Shown one piece after another: positions 53,926 through 64,000 of a DNA stretch of 64,000 bases (within the stretch, counting starts at the first letter, position 1; every line of letters begins with the position of its first letter). A program made the position numbers and the translations under genes. Origin of the DNA: Lota lota (Eukaryota; Chordata; Actinopteri; Gadiformes; Lotidae); NCBI GenBank assembly GCA_026745465.1, contig JACYXH010000779.1:12501-76500 (forward strand), given 5' to 3'. The notes beneath the pieces were generated by a model, which was not told where the DNA came from, made no database searches, and worked only from the letters and a program-made list of their open reading frames with translations.

Positions 53926-54849
53926 ATGGGAACCGTGCTGTCCTTGTCGCCTAGCTACCGCAAGGCCGCCCTCTTCGAGGATGGGCCGGCCACGGTGGGC
54001 CACTACACGGCCGTGCAGAACAGTAAGAACGCCAAGGACAAGAACATCAAGCGCCACTCGCTCATCAACGTGTTGCCGTGGAAACGCATCGTGGCGGTGT
54101 CGGCCAAGAAGAAAAGCTCCAAGAAGGTGCAGCCCAACGGCAACTACCAGAACAACGTCACGCACCTCAACAACGAGAACCTGAAGAAGTCCCAGTCCTG
54201 CGCCAACCTGTCCACCTTCGCCCAGGACCAGAGCCCGCCGCCGCCGCCGCCCACCAAGGGCCCCACCAACCCGCCCGTGTCCTCCGTCAAGAAGGCCCCG
54301 CTGGCCAACTCCACCAACGCCGTGGCCCCGGGGACCCCCAAGAGGGTGATCGTGCAGGCGTCCACCAGCGAGCTGCTGCGCTGCCTGGGGGAGTTCCTGT
54401 GCCGCCGCTGCTACCGCCTCAAGCACCTGTCCCCCACCGACCCCGTGCTGTGGCTGCGCAGCGTGGACCGCTCCCTGCTGCTGCAGGGCTGGCAGGACCA
54501 GGGCTTCATCACGCCCGCCAACGTGGTCTTCGTGTACATGCTGTGCCGCGACGTGGTGCCCTCCGACGTGGCGTCGGAGCACGAGCTGCAGTCCTCGCTG
54601 CTCACCTGCCTCTACCTGTCCTACTCCTACATGGGCAACGAGATCTCGTACCCGCTCAAGCCCTTCCTGGTGGAGGCCTCCAAGGAGACCTTCTGGGACC
54701 GCTGCCTGTCCATCATCAACCTGATGAGCGGCAAGATGCTGCAGATCAACTCCGACCCGCACTACTTCACCCAGGTGTTCGCCGACCTGAAGAACGAGAG
54801 CCAGAAGGAGGAGGAGCGAAGCCGCCTGCTGATTGGCCTGGATCGGTGA
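53926..54849 (+). CDS. cdk5r1: CDK5 regulatory subunit 1 (p35), neuronal CDK5 activator
   Basis: Single coding exon, 307 residues, the same length as human CDK5R1. p35 binds and activates CDK5 in neurons at the plasma membrane, controlling migration and axon growth. It begins [14 protein letters not shown], with Gly2 for N-myristoylation. Basic clusters such as KKKSSKK follow. The calpain site Phe98-Ala99 within [10 protein letters not shown], whose cleavage yields p25, is conserved. A variable Pro-rich linker (about 103-116) precedes the cyclin-fold CDK5-binding domain from about 138 ([20 protein letters not shown]) to the end (LLIGLDR). ATG choice is fixed by the invariant N-terminus. The context between psmd11 and myo1d matches the mammalian CDK5R1 locus. 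Third positions are very G/C-rich, which opens a long spurious antisense frame. Confidence 0.98.
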   Translation: MGTVLSLSPSYRKAALFEDGPATVGHYTAVQNSKNAKDKNIKRHSLINVLPWKRIVAVSAKKKSSKKVQPNGNYQNNVTHLNNENLKKSQSCANLSTFAQDQSPPPPPPTKGPTNPPVSSVKKAPLANSTNAVAPGTPKRVIVQASTSELLRCLGEFLCRRCYRLKHLSPTDPVLWLRSVDRSLLLQGWQDQGFITPANVVFVYMLCRDVVPSDVASEHELQSSLLTCLYLSYSYMGNEISYPLKPFLVEASKETFWDRCLSIINLMSGKMLQINSDPHYFTQVFADLKNESQKEEERSRLLIGLDR

Positions 54850-57800
54850 GGGGCGTGACAGGTGGGCGGCTGGGGGCGGGGCAAGGCTGAATCCTAGTCT
54901 GGCATTTCTGACCTTCACACTATTTGTGTTTTATCGGTCTCGATTGTGGCACAGGATATTGTAGTTGTATTTGACATCAACATGTGGTTTGTTTTTTTAA
55001 GGGAGTAGGCTACTGACTTTGTTGAGGAGGTGTGTGTGTGTGTGTGTGGGGGGGGGGGGGGGTGGCTGAAATCTGAAGATGAGATTAGTGATCATGAATA
55101 CATCTCTGAATGTTTCATTTGGTTGCATCAATACCTGTTTCACCGCTGTCTAAAATTGAAGGCATCAGGATTTCATGGATCAAAATGCACCGTACCATCT
55201 TGTTTTCCACCAACAAGATGCGTGTTAATATGATAATGCCAAATCATACTTCTAGACAATCCATGGGTAGAGAAACCTGAGAGCAGAAGCTTTCTTTTCC
55301 TTCAAAATGCCAGACTCGGGTCCATCCTTTGCTACCACAAATCTATAAATATAAATATATATATCTACATTAAATATTGACAAACCCTAAAAACAAGACC
55401 GACAAAAAGAAAAGAAAAGATTAGGACGAAACGGAACAATGAATCTACAGCGATGACTGTGGAGAGACTGAGGCGCTTCCTGTCCTCCGTCCTGTCCTCC
55501 CCGCAGGGGAGAGAGAGCTCTCGCGTTTCCTTCACGCATGGCGGCTGAGCCGGCCTCCACGGCTGCACACCAACCCTGGCTGGTTGGAATGCAAGCACCC
55601 CCCCCCCCCCAACCCACCCACCCTCTCGTCCACTGAACACGACCAGACCTTTCTGCAGCACGCACCGGCTGGGGGGAGATGCCACGCCGACACCTGGAAG
55701 CCACGTTGTTTTGAGTTGGTCAGGGATGGGGTCTGTGGCTGTGCAGAGGGGCACGATGGCGGACAGCTGGATGTAAGAGCCTGCACTGTATTATAGGACT
55801 TTTGATCAGTAAAGGACGACTTGGGAGTGGATGTGTGACCGGTTATCCGAGGTCACTCGACCTTACGTATGACCGACTTTGTTTTCATCGGAGAAAAAAA
55901 TGAAAAGTAAGCCAACAAGTAAATGGATGTTTTTTTTTTTCTTCTCCATCTCCCCGTAACTATGGACGCTTATTTATTGATTTTCTGGAAAGAAAATTGT
56001 TCTCTTTTTTTATTATTACTTAATAACTTAATCTAATGCACGTGTGCCATGCAATTTTACAGTGTAGAAGGGCAGGAGCAATGCCTTTATTTATTTATTT
56101 GGACTTGATTTTGAAGTGCATCTGCGTTTAGAGAATGCTGTGAACAAGGTGGGCTAGTTGATTTAGCTATGCTTGCTAAAATAGGCTATTTGTTTACAGA
56201 GGAATTCTTTTGTACTTTGTCTAAAAGTTATGTGAAAAAAAAACGGTTCATTTTTGTGTTTATAATTTATTCAGCTTAGTAAATGTTACTACAGTGCCAT
56301 ATCTTTGATCAAAATCGTGTAGGTCAAACAGAAGCCGATTGCTGGGTTTCACAGCGTTTCAATATGAAACACGATATGTATACCGATGCTTCATGTGTTG
56401 CCATTATGCGTTCTTCTTTAAATGAATGAATTAATGTGTACATAAAGAAAAAAAGAACTCTTGAGGGGACAGGACAAGAGAAGGGTTTTTCTACAGGCAA
56501 TGCTGGTGAACTTGTCTTTGGTGGGAATGAAGATTGATGGCAGTTGATACAAATGAATGTCCGTAGGGATTTGAGCAATGAATGTCACACTAAAAGCCCT
56601 CCGATTATTAAAGACCATCGTTACATCTGACCGTCACCAAAGTGTCATCGTAAGGATTGACCTTGAAAAAACACTAACATCACAGACCCTACATTAAAGA
56701 GTGAGCCTCGAAAACATAACACACACACACACTTGTGCATGAGTAAAGCCAAACTGAGGCCACACACATATCAGTAAGAAATGTAATGATGACGTCATGG
56801 CTACCAAGTTCTGTCCAAATGACGTGTGGCCACAACAACAACAACAACAACAACAACAACTATGAGGTGGAGGGGAAGAGATTCCATCTTGGGTCATGAC
56901 CCCCTCCAGTTCCTCCAGTTCCTCCAGCCTGCCACACCACTATAGGGTATACAGAGTATTGGGACGCCACGTTTACCTTAAGAGCGCACACACAGCTTTT
57001 CATCTGATCACTGATTGAGCTCCATCGTGGGTGACGATCATGAACATAGCGGGGGTTCAGCGGAACAGCAGCGGGCCGTTGTCAGAGGCGTGTCTCATGA
57101 TAAGCTCGGTCAACATTCACCACGGGTCAAGTGGGTGTAAAATAACCGGTCTCTCCACGTCGCTCATCTTAACGACGCCAGCGTGGCGCATGTTCTCTTT
57201 TCGACAGCTGTGTTTGCCCAAAAGGCTCCCGGTCTGTTAAGCTAACATTAACCAGCCGGGCGGTACACCTACATGTCATTCATTTGCAGTTAAAACATCT
57301 ATTATGTGTTGTGTGAAGCTGCTCATGGGAGGGGGGGGGGGGGGGGGGGGGGGGGGGTACAATCCAAATCTAACATGTAAATACAATCAGTTAATTTGCT
57401 CCTCATCACTTTGCAAAGGCTGGGTGTGGTGGTCTGACGTCCCGCGTGGTTCTGTGGCCGCCCTCGTCCCCCCCCCCCCGTCTCAAGGAGTGTGGACACG
57501 TCCCCATGTCTCCATCGCACTCCATCTCCTGGAGCATCGTGGCTCTCCTCTGCAGGGTTTAGTGTGTTTTACAGAGATGTGGTCACAGGGCACCGTGGCT
57601 AGTGTCTGTGTGGGAGTTCTTGGAGGCAGTGTGGAAGTACTGGTGACCTCTGTGAAAATGCAGGTCGGGCGATCTCTGCTATGACGCTGAAGACAAAACA
57701 AAAAACAGCGTCAAAAGGATAAAGGGTCTGATTTTCTCTTCTCCAATTTCCTTTTTTAACTTGCATCACTGAGTCGTTGTTTGAGAAAATACTTACAAAA

Positions 57801-58164
57801 AACCTACAAAAATATCTGAAAAAAATACATTAAAGGGACAGTTTAACATTTCTGTCAATCTTTCCTTTCTGTATATTGTTGAGCACTCTGTAGAACAAAA
57901 TCAGTGTTGAGGCATTCAAGGATTGCAAGTGTGTGTGGATGTGTGTGCACATGTTTGAATGACTGTGAGAGATTTATTTGTACAGATGCAATGCTGAAAT
58001 ATGAATACATGGCGTTGTGGTCAGAGGAAGTGACGCGTGTTGATGCTGTTAAATAAAATATTCTTTTTGAAAAAGACAAAAAAGTTGTTCCTGTATTTGA
58101 AACATTATCGGTTGATTTCTGCTTACTTTTATTTATTTTTGTACTGTGATGGGAAAAAAATAAA
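54850..58164 (+). other. cdk5r1: cdk5r1 3' UTR
   Basis: About 3.3 kb after the stop with no splice sites or coding homology that I recognise. AATAAA hexamers at 58052-58057 and 58159-58164 mark the likely end. CDK5R1 is known for a multi-kilobase regulatory 3' UTR. AU-rich stretches occur, including ATTTATTTATTT at 56089-56100. A G-run (57331-57357) and a (CAA)n tract (56827-56858) are embedded. Confidence 0.55.
56089..56100 (+). promoter_or_regulatory. AU-rich element in the cdk5r1 3' UTR
   Basis: Overlapping ATTTA pentamers, ATTTATTTATTT, the pattern of class II AREs bound by HuR/ELAV or decay factors. ELAV control of p35 mRNA is known in mammals; use here is inferred. Confidence 0.35.
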
Positions 58165-58271
58165 AAGCACTGGTCGTACAAGAATCGCCTGGTAGTTGTG
58201 CTTCCTTATTGTGGTTCTGGCCACCAGTTTAACCATAGCCGGGATGTTGTGGTTTTTAACCAGGAACTCAT

Positions 58272-58617
58272 AGTCTGTGTGAAGGGCCGACGTTGATGCA
58301 TCCCAACGCTAATACACGCAATGCTAAATATTCCAATTATAAACACATGCGTGGGCCTCGATGAAGCTCCACTTTCATCTGCCACGAAACTCCTAGAGCG
58401 TAAAATTGAGGTTTGCCTCGTCAAAGGGAGCGGACCTCAGGACACAGCCCCATTAAGATGGACGACGCGTCTACACTGCACCCGTGTACAATCAGCAGAC
58501 TCCAGCACGGGGGAAACTCGTTTCTTTTTGATCCACTGCACGCTGACAACCTTAAGTAGGGTCCAGGGTCCTTTGATCCGGCCTGCACCAAGATCCCACT
58601 CAGGACTCACGGCACCA
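58272..58617 (+). repeat. 346 bp duplicated segment, copy 1
   Basis: Same-orientation copy of 61210-61555, without indels and with about seven substitutions (98% identity by direct reading). It starts just past the cdk5r1 poly(A) region. Family not recognised; an open frame runs through it on the + strand without recognisable homology. Confidence 0.9.
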
Positions 58618-59077
58618 ATGGCTCATGGCTTCCCTCCTGCGGTTCAGTGCCCGCAAAGGGATTAGAAGAAGGGGAGGATGTCAGTTGAGTCCGCAGGGTT
58701 TGATTGGACGAAACAGACCGGTCAGCTGTGAGTTAGCTCACTGCAGGCTTTACCTGACGGGGGAAGGAACAATAGAGTTGTATTCACCTATTGGTTGAGC
58801 TGTAACAAAGGAGTAGTGGGCTGTAGAAACGATTAAAGACACCACGATAGAACTCGTCTAATAGGCCAAATCGGAGACGAGACGGCGTCTCCTTATATGT
58901 ACTGTATGTAATATAAAATACATATAATATAAGATAAGATATATAATAGAGCAAGATGGAGAGCAAGGAACAAAATAATATTCCATTCAGTGGTGGATTC
59001 AAGTCACTAAAGGCCCACAACTGAACAATCATTCATCATTTGCTTTCTTGCCCCTTTTACCATGTTGGGCACTGAGC

Positions 59078-59242
59078 TCCTCCACCTCCTCCACCTCCTC
59101 CTCCTCCACCTCCTCTTCCTCCTCCTCCGCCTCCTCCTCTTCCACCTCCTCCTCCTCCACTGCCTCCTCCTCCTCCACCTCCTCCTCCTCCTCCTCCTCC
59201 TCTACCTCCTCCACCGCCTCCTCCTCCTCCTCCTCCTCCTCA
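59078..59242. repeat. (CTC)n trinucleotide array
   Basis: About 165 bp of ctc/cac/ctt units; the poly-Ser, Leu and Glu frames are artefacts. Confidence 0.95.
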
Positions 59243-59474
59243 GTCATCCATCCATCAGATGGTAGCTAGCCATGACTGACGCAGTGACAGCAGCGGGGAG
59301 CCATGTTGTGTTGACCTCAGCAGTGGCTTTACTCAGCAACACTGAGCAGCAACACGTCGGCCAGTTAGACAGCTGTGATTGGTGGGCGGATTAACAGTAA
59401 GCCCCGCCCAGTTATGACAACGTTCGCTCGGTGAGCACAGCAGCTGGTCGACCAATCCTCTGGTGGAAAGGTAC

Positions 59475-59665
59475 TATTTATTTACTGCTATTTAGTCGTT
59501 TAGGAGACATGTTTCCATCCCGAGGGACTCAGAGTAAACTTACAGATACATTAATGATGAACAGGTTTCAGGCATCTTGCTCAAGGATGTCTCAGACAGG
59601 ATGTGGGAACATTGGAATTGAACCTGGAACTTTATGGCTGGTATGCTGAGACCCTAGCCTGTCCT
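59475..59665 (+). mobile_element. Teleost interspersed repeat
   Basis: Starts with ctatttagtcgtttaggaga and runs through ggcatcttgctcaaggatg to ggaattgaacctggaac, the order seen in a very common fish repeat associated with the tttagcagacgcttttatcc core. Diverged copy; family name not assigned. Confidence 0.5.
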
Positions 59666-59669
59666 GGCC

Positions 59670-60890
59670 AACATCTGGACATCGGAAAACAAATACATGA
59701 GCGCAGTATGCTTTGACATACATTTATTAATAAACGATTAATGAAATAGAATCTGGAATGCATAATTACATCTTGCACATGGAAAACAATTTGACATCGA
59801 ACGCGTGCATACAACATGTATATCGCTGAAGCTAACCTTTGGTTTGTTTCATTACGTTTGGTTAATGCGAACAGAAGTTTTCAAAATACAAAATTAGGCA
59901 CATATTGGATTAGTGAATGTAAAATGTACAAATGTTGTTTGCATATTTCAGAAATGGAAAGGAAAAACAGGATAATATGTTTCAGGAACAAAACCCAGCA
60001 TGTTTTAAACATTCAAATGAAACATACCACGTAGACACCACCTAAAGGAGGTCACTGAGACTCTTTAGACACAGCCCTTGGGGGTAAGTATGAGATACTA
60101 TACATACAACCAACCAACTCTGACCAAATGGATTACAGAACTAAGAATCAATGATGTTGTCATTACAATAAAGCACTTAACAGAGAAACTAAACTGATAC
60201 CTGTATATATGATCTTTTTCATCAAAAATAATAATATCAATCCTCATATCTACGAAATCCCTAAACACATTCCCTCCTAGAGACCCATGATCTAGTGGCT
60301 TGTGATTCAATACTCAGACTCACACAAGATCAGGTTTACAAAAACGTTTAGAAACTAACCACAACTAGCTTTTCATGAGGAAGACATTTTGATCAATTTT
60401 TATCTCTCGGCTTCATCGATTAAGGTTAGATAAACCTGTGTTTAGCCTCCCTATTAATTTAAGTGTATAAATCAACTCATATCGCAGCTAATAAACGAGA
60501 ATGTGAATAGATGACTGTTGATTGGAAGTGAATTTATAGGGCGGTTATATTAGCAATTTCTGTTCCATAATTTTATTTTGCATACCAAGTTGACTTCAAA
60601 AGCGATGACTTAAAATACGACATTTCGTTGCGTTCCCTCGCCGGCGTGCGCATCGTTTGGTGAAAAACATACACAGCCTTCCCTACTCCCTTCTAATCTT
60701 AGACCCAGGGAGGTGCAGCAACAAAGGAGGAGCAAAAACCTTAACAGGAAGATGTTTAAGGAGCCCTCCTCCAGGGCAGGCTGCCAAGTGACTCTCCGAT
60801 GTGGAGGGGGGAGACGAAAAGACAGGGAAGGAGGGAGACGAGTGGAAGCAGCAGAGCAAGGGCCGAGCGAGGCTTTGTTCTGATGACAGA
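59670..60890. other. cdk5r1-myo1d intergenic or myo1d 3' UTR
   Basis: No gene recognised. AT-rich unique sequence; AATAAA on the - strand at about 59725 could end a very long myo1d 3' UTR. Confidence 0.4.
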
Positions 60891-61115
60891 AACCCCCCCC
60901 CCCCCCCCCCCCCCCCACTCTGCTCCCTGGGAGAGGGAGGGAGAGCAGCAGCACTGAGCTGAGAAACTGATGAGTGGAGACAAGCAGAGTGGGGTGGAGG
61001 AGAGGGAGGAGGAGGAGCATGGAGGAGGAGCAGCATGGAGGAGGAGGAGGTGATGGAGGAGCAAGAGGAGGAGGAGGAGCAGCATGGAGGAGGAGGAGGA
61101 GCAGGAGGAGGAGGA
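60890..61115. repeat. C-run and (GGA)n array
   Basis: About 24 C at 60894-60916, then ggagga-type repeats 61000-61115. Confidence 0.9.
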
Positions 61116-61209
61116 AACCCTTTGGGGATGGAGGAGGTTACAGAGAGCTATGGGGTCTCTCATCCGTGCAAACATGACACTTGTCTCGTGAGGCCCCCCT
61201 GGGGGCCAG

Positions 61210-61555
61210 AGTCTGTGTGAAGGGCCGACATTGATGCAGCCGAACGCTAATACACGCAATGCTAAATATTCCAATTATAAACACATGCGTGGGCCTCGAT
61301 GAAGCTCCACTTTCATCTGCCGCGAACCTCCTAGAGCGTAAAATTGAGGTTTGCCTCGTCAAAGGGAGCGGACCTCAGGACACAGCCCCATTAAGATGGA
61401 CGACGCGTCTACACTGCACCCGTGTACAATCAGCAGACTCCAGCACGGGGGAAACTCGTTTCTTTTTGACCCACTGCACGCTGACAACCTTAAGTAGGGT
61501 CCAGGGTCCTTTGATCCGGCCTTCACCAAGATCCCACTCAGGACTCACGGCACCA
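61210..61555 (+). repeat. 346 bp duplicated segment, copy 2
   Basis: Partner of 58272-58617, 2938 bp away in direct orientation. Both start agtctgtgtgaagggccgac and end ggactcacggcacca. Flanks differ, with no obvious target-site duplication or poly(A) tail. Confidence 0.9.
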
Positions 61556-61585
61556 CTGAAGCCCATAGACTCAGACCAATGAGAG

Positions 61586-61587
61586 AG

Positions 61588-61654
<67 letters not shown>

Positions 61655-61939
61655 GAGAGACAGAGAGACAGAGACAGAGAGAGACAGACAGAGACAGAGA
61701 GAGACAGAGAGACAGAGACAGAGAGAGACAGACAGAGACAGAGAGAGACAGATACCGAGAGACAGGGAGTGACAGAGAGACAGAGACAGAGAGAGACAGA
61801 CAGACAGAGACAGAGAGAGACAGAGAGAGACAGAGAGACAGAGACTGAGAGACAGGGAGTGACACAGAGAGAGACAGAGACAGAGAGAGACAGACAGACA
61901 GAGACAGAGAGAGACAGAGACTGAGAGACAGGGAGTGAC

Positions 61940-61972
<33 letters not shown>

Positions 61973-61990
61973 CAGAGACAGAGACAGCGT
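61586..61990. repeat. (GA)n and gagacaga array
   Basis: About 400 bp beginning shortly after copy 2 of the 346 bp segment. Confidence 0.95.
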
Positions 61991-61999
61991 TAGAGACAG

Positions 62000-63574
62000 A
62001 CAGAGATCATAGTTATGAGCATGGTTAATAGAGGGCTGACTATTAGCATGCAGCAAATACTTACAATTACCACCAACAGCAGCATTGTACAAATGGCTTG
62101 AAAACCAAGGAACAAGACCGTACTTTTACGAGGGACCCATGAGGTCAGAGGGAACAGTTCAACACTATCCCTATCTTAGCGTTCTCAACGCAGACGTGGA
62201 CACACAGGGTTGTAGAGTGTGGCAGGTCCATTTTGTTTTATCAACGACCGAAACAAAGACAAACACACTGAAACCGATGGGATCCTAAACAACACTTAAA
62301 ACTTCTAAATCCAAATCAACGCGTTTGGATTTACAATGACGTGAGGGTGAGAGCAAAGGGGGAGAAACTAGCCTCCCCCGAGGTTCACTAGCAGGTGGCC
62401 ACGGTGGCCATGGGCCATGACCGGGCCATGGGCCATGACCGGGCGGCGCCATCAAACCTTGTGTGAGGGCCTCGTGTCCAAAGGGATTGAGTGGAACCTT
62501 TAGCTGTGTTTGTCCAAATAATGTACATATATTTTAAGCCCTTGAGAGAGTCACATGACTTAGTGACAGAATCAATCGCATATTGAATAGTGATAATTGG
62601 AATAAACATTGAGCAGTAAATTAAATATGGTGCAATAATATTCTTCGAATAATAAAGTTCCATTCTAAGACAATAATATATATATATAAATTGTATTCTT
62701 GCGTCGCTTACAGAAATTATAACAATTATAATACAATCGCTCGACCGGTATTAATATACAGACCCTGCAATGGGAGAAATTATATCTGGATTTAAATTAA
62801 TGAAATTCTTTCTTAACTTCTTTTTGAGCACTTCTTCCAAAGCACGCCAACATGGACATGCTCAACACATCCCTCAGCAAGGTTGACGTTTGTGCCTCAG
62901 ACCAAACAAATGCATCCCCTTCACGTCCTCCGTGTTCCTGTGATGTCACCGGAGATTCCCTGGCACCAACGCCTTCCACTCTGGGAAGAGCGTTGATGCC
63001 AGGGAATCTACCGTCTACCGTCTACGTCTGAACACGTAGCCGGCGCGGTTTGGAGATCAACGCACCGTCAGCATTGCAAAACCACAACACAACACACACA
63101 ACAACACACGTTCACAAAGGAAATAGTTAAAGTTGTCATCGCTATACATCTGAGACGAATCATAATATAATCCAGGTAATAAACGTAATTATCTCTAAAT
63201 GTGGCTGTTGCGTTGTTATCATTATGATTTTCTTTTTGCCTTGTTGACACAAGATTGGCTTAGAACTCTTATCATCTCTCATCTTGAGTGTTTAAACATG
63301 TCATTAGCTCTACCTTGTACTGACACTTCAGATGCCTTCAAAACATTGCATTATAAACATATAGCAAACAATTTGATTTTGGCGTGGATTTTGAAATGTG
63401 ATAAACTAAATGTTCCTGCGTGGTGTTGATGAAACTCTCCAGAGCTTCACACAGAACACAGCGGGCTGAATCAGGGCTGAATCAGGGCTGACTCATCCTC
63501 TTTGGGCTTCAGGGTTCGGACATCTGTTGACTCTCATCCACAGACGGCCCTTCCCGCTCTCTCTCTCTCTCTCC
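62000..63574. other. Region downstream of the myo1d stop
   Basis: No gene recognised. Probably myo1d 3' UTR and flanking sequence on the - strand; no convincing - strand AATAAA was found within it. A ccatgaccgggccatgggcc repeat occurs near 62405-62440. Confidence 0.4.
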
Positions 63575-63731
63575 TTAGTTTCCCGGCACAGAGAGGATGT
63601 AACCGGAGCGTCCCTTGGTGAACTCGGGCTGCGATTGGTTGATCTTGGTCTCCACGACGATGGTGCACTTCCTGCCGTTCATGCTGCACTGGATGGGCGT
63701 GCTGACACTCACCTGCAGCTTCCTCTTCTCG
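63575..63731 (-). CDS. myo1d: Unconventional myosin Id, last coding exon (rest of gene beyond right edge)
   Basis: Length 157 nt, acceptor tctctgttgtttcag, stop TAA at 63575-63577. It encodes 51 residues: [39 protein letters not shown] and [11 protein letters not shown]. This is the end of the TH1 (lipid-binding) tail of vertebrate Myo1d, whose C-terminus is FTK-RSGFILSVPGN. Myo1d is a single-headed actin motor linking membrane to actin, with a role in left-right asymmetry. The order psmd11-cdk5r1-myo1d and the orientation agree with mammals. The exon boundary lies inside a tandem duplication, with a second acceptor copy 64 bp upstream. Identification rests on one exon plus synteny. Confidence 0.88.
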
Positions 63732-63838
63732 CTGAAACAACAGAGAGACGTTATGTTATGAACCAGTGATCTTCACCTGCAGCTTACTCGTCTCGCTGAA
63801 ACAACAGAGAGGCGTTATGTTATGAACCAGTGATCTTC
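63711..63838. repeat. 64 bp tandem duplication over the myo1d splice acceptor
   Basis: Copies 63711-63774 and 63775-63838 differ at about three positions. Each contains, on the - strand, a tttcag acceptor and the first codons of the exon. Confidence 0.9.
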
Positions 63839-63962
63839 ACCAGACGACTCACGACCCGGTTCGATTCCTGCCCGTGGTCCTTTGCTGCATGTCCTCCCCT
63901 CTCTCTCTCCCATACCTTCCTGTCTAACTCACTTCATGAATAAAGCATAAAAATGCTTTATT
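63838..63962 (+). mobile_element. tRNA-derived SINE-like element
   Basis: Contains a perfect RNA polymerase III B-box, GGTTCGATTCC, then ggtcctttgctgcatgtcc, a CT-rich body and an aataaagcataaaaatgc tail. I recognise this as a repeat widespread in teleost introns. A-box part incomplete. Confidence 0.6.
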
Positions 63963-64000
63963 CCCCCCCCCCCCCCCCAAAAAAGGAATGGAAAGGTTGC

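Noticed and set aside
53533..54918. 461-codon frame antisense to cdk5r1
   Set aside because: Shadow of the GC-rich third positions of cdk5r1; no recognisable domain or start context.
58321..58665. Possible small gene in the duplicated 346 bp segment
   Set aside because: The frame is shared by both copies because they are nearly identical; no conserved domain, splice context or codon bias was seen.

Overview
This window is vertebrate nuclear DNA, almost certainly from a ray-finned (teleost) fish. The genes are split into many short exons with GT-AG introns. They match vertebrate wnt3, nsf, psmd11, cdk5r1 and myo1d, and fish-type interspersed repeats lie between them. Simple repeats and minisatellites are extraordinarily dense: long (TG)n, (TC)n and C-runs, and at least fifteen arrays with 14-46 bp units. 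Such density is known from codfishes (Gadiformes), so a gadiform is my guess, but this is inference only.

Layout. (1) 1-14.7 kb: wnt3 on the + strand. Coding exons 2-4 are present; exon 1 (signal peptide) lies upstream of the window. (2) 16.5-44 kb: nsf on the - strand, convergent with wnt3. Twenty coding exons can be placed with in-phase splice sites, giving about 737 residues if one disturbed exon is discounted. (3) 45-51.2 kb: psmd11 on the - strand, twelve coding exons, exactly 422 codons plus stop. (4) 51.9-58.2 kb: cdk5r1 (p35) on the + strand, with a single 307-codon coding exon, a probable upstream noncoding exon and a 3.3 kb 3' UTR. (5) 63.57-63.73 kb: the last coding exon of myo1d on the - strand; the rest of that gene lies beyond the right edge. 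Convergent WNT3/NSF and the order PSMD11-CDK5R1-MYO1D are two separate blocks on human chromosome 17; here they are joined.

The genes form no pathway together. They encode a Wnt ligand, the SNARE-disassembly ATPase, a proteasome lid subunit, the neuronal CDK5 activator and a class I myosin, and they are linked by ancestral synteny.

The most unusual features are splice-site and UTR changes made by local tandem amplification. A minisatellite next to nsf exon 9 carries about eight extra copies of that exon's splice acceptor. The same exon has about seven surplus bases that break its reading frame around Walker A. The nsf C-terminus departs from the conserved ending, and its stop codon sits inside a splice-donor consensus. 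The acceptor of the last myo1d exon is tandemly duplicated. A seven-copy 20 bp array lies in the cdk5r1 leader. No prokaryotic system, CRISPR array, rRNA or recognisable intact tRNA gene was found.
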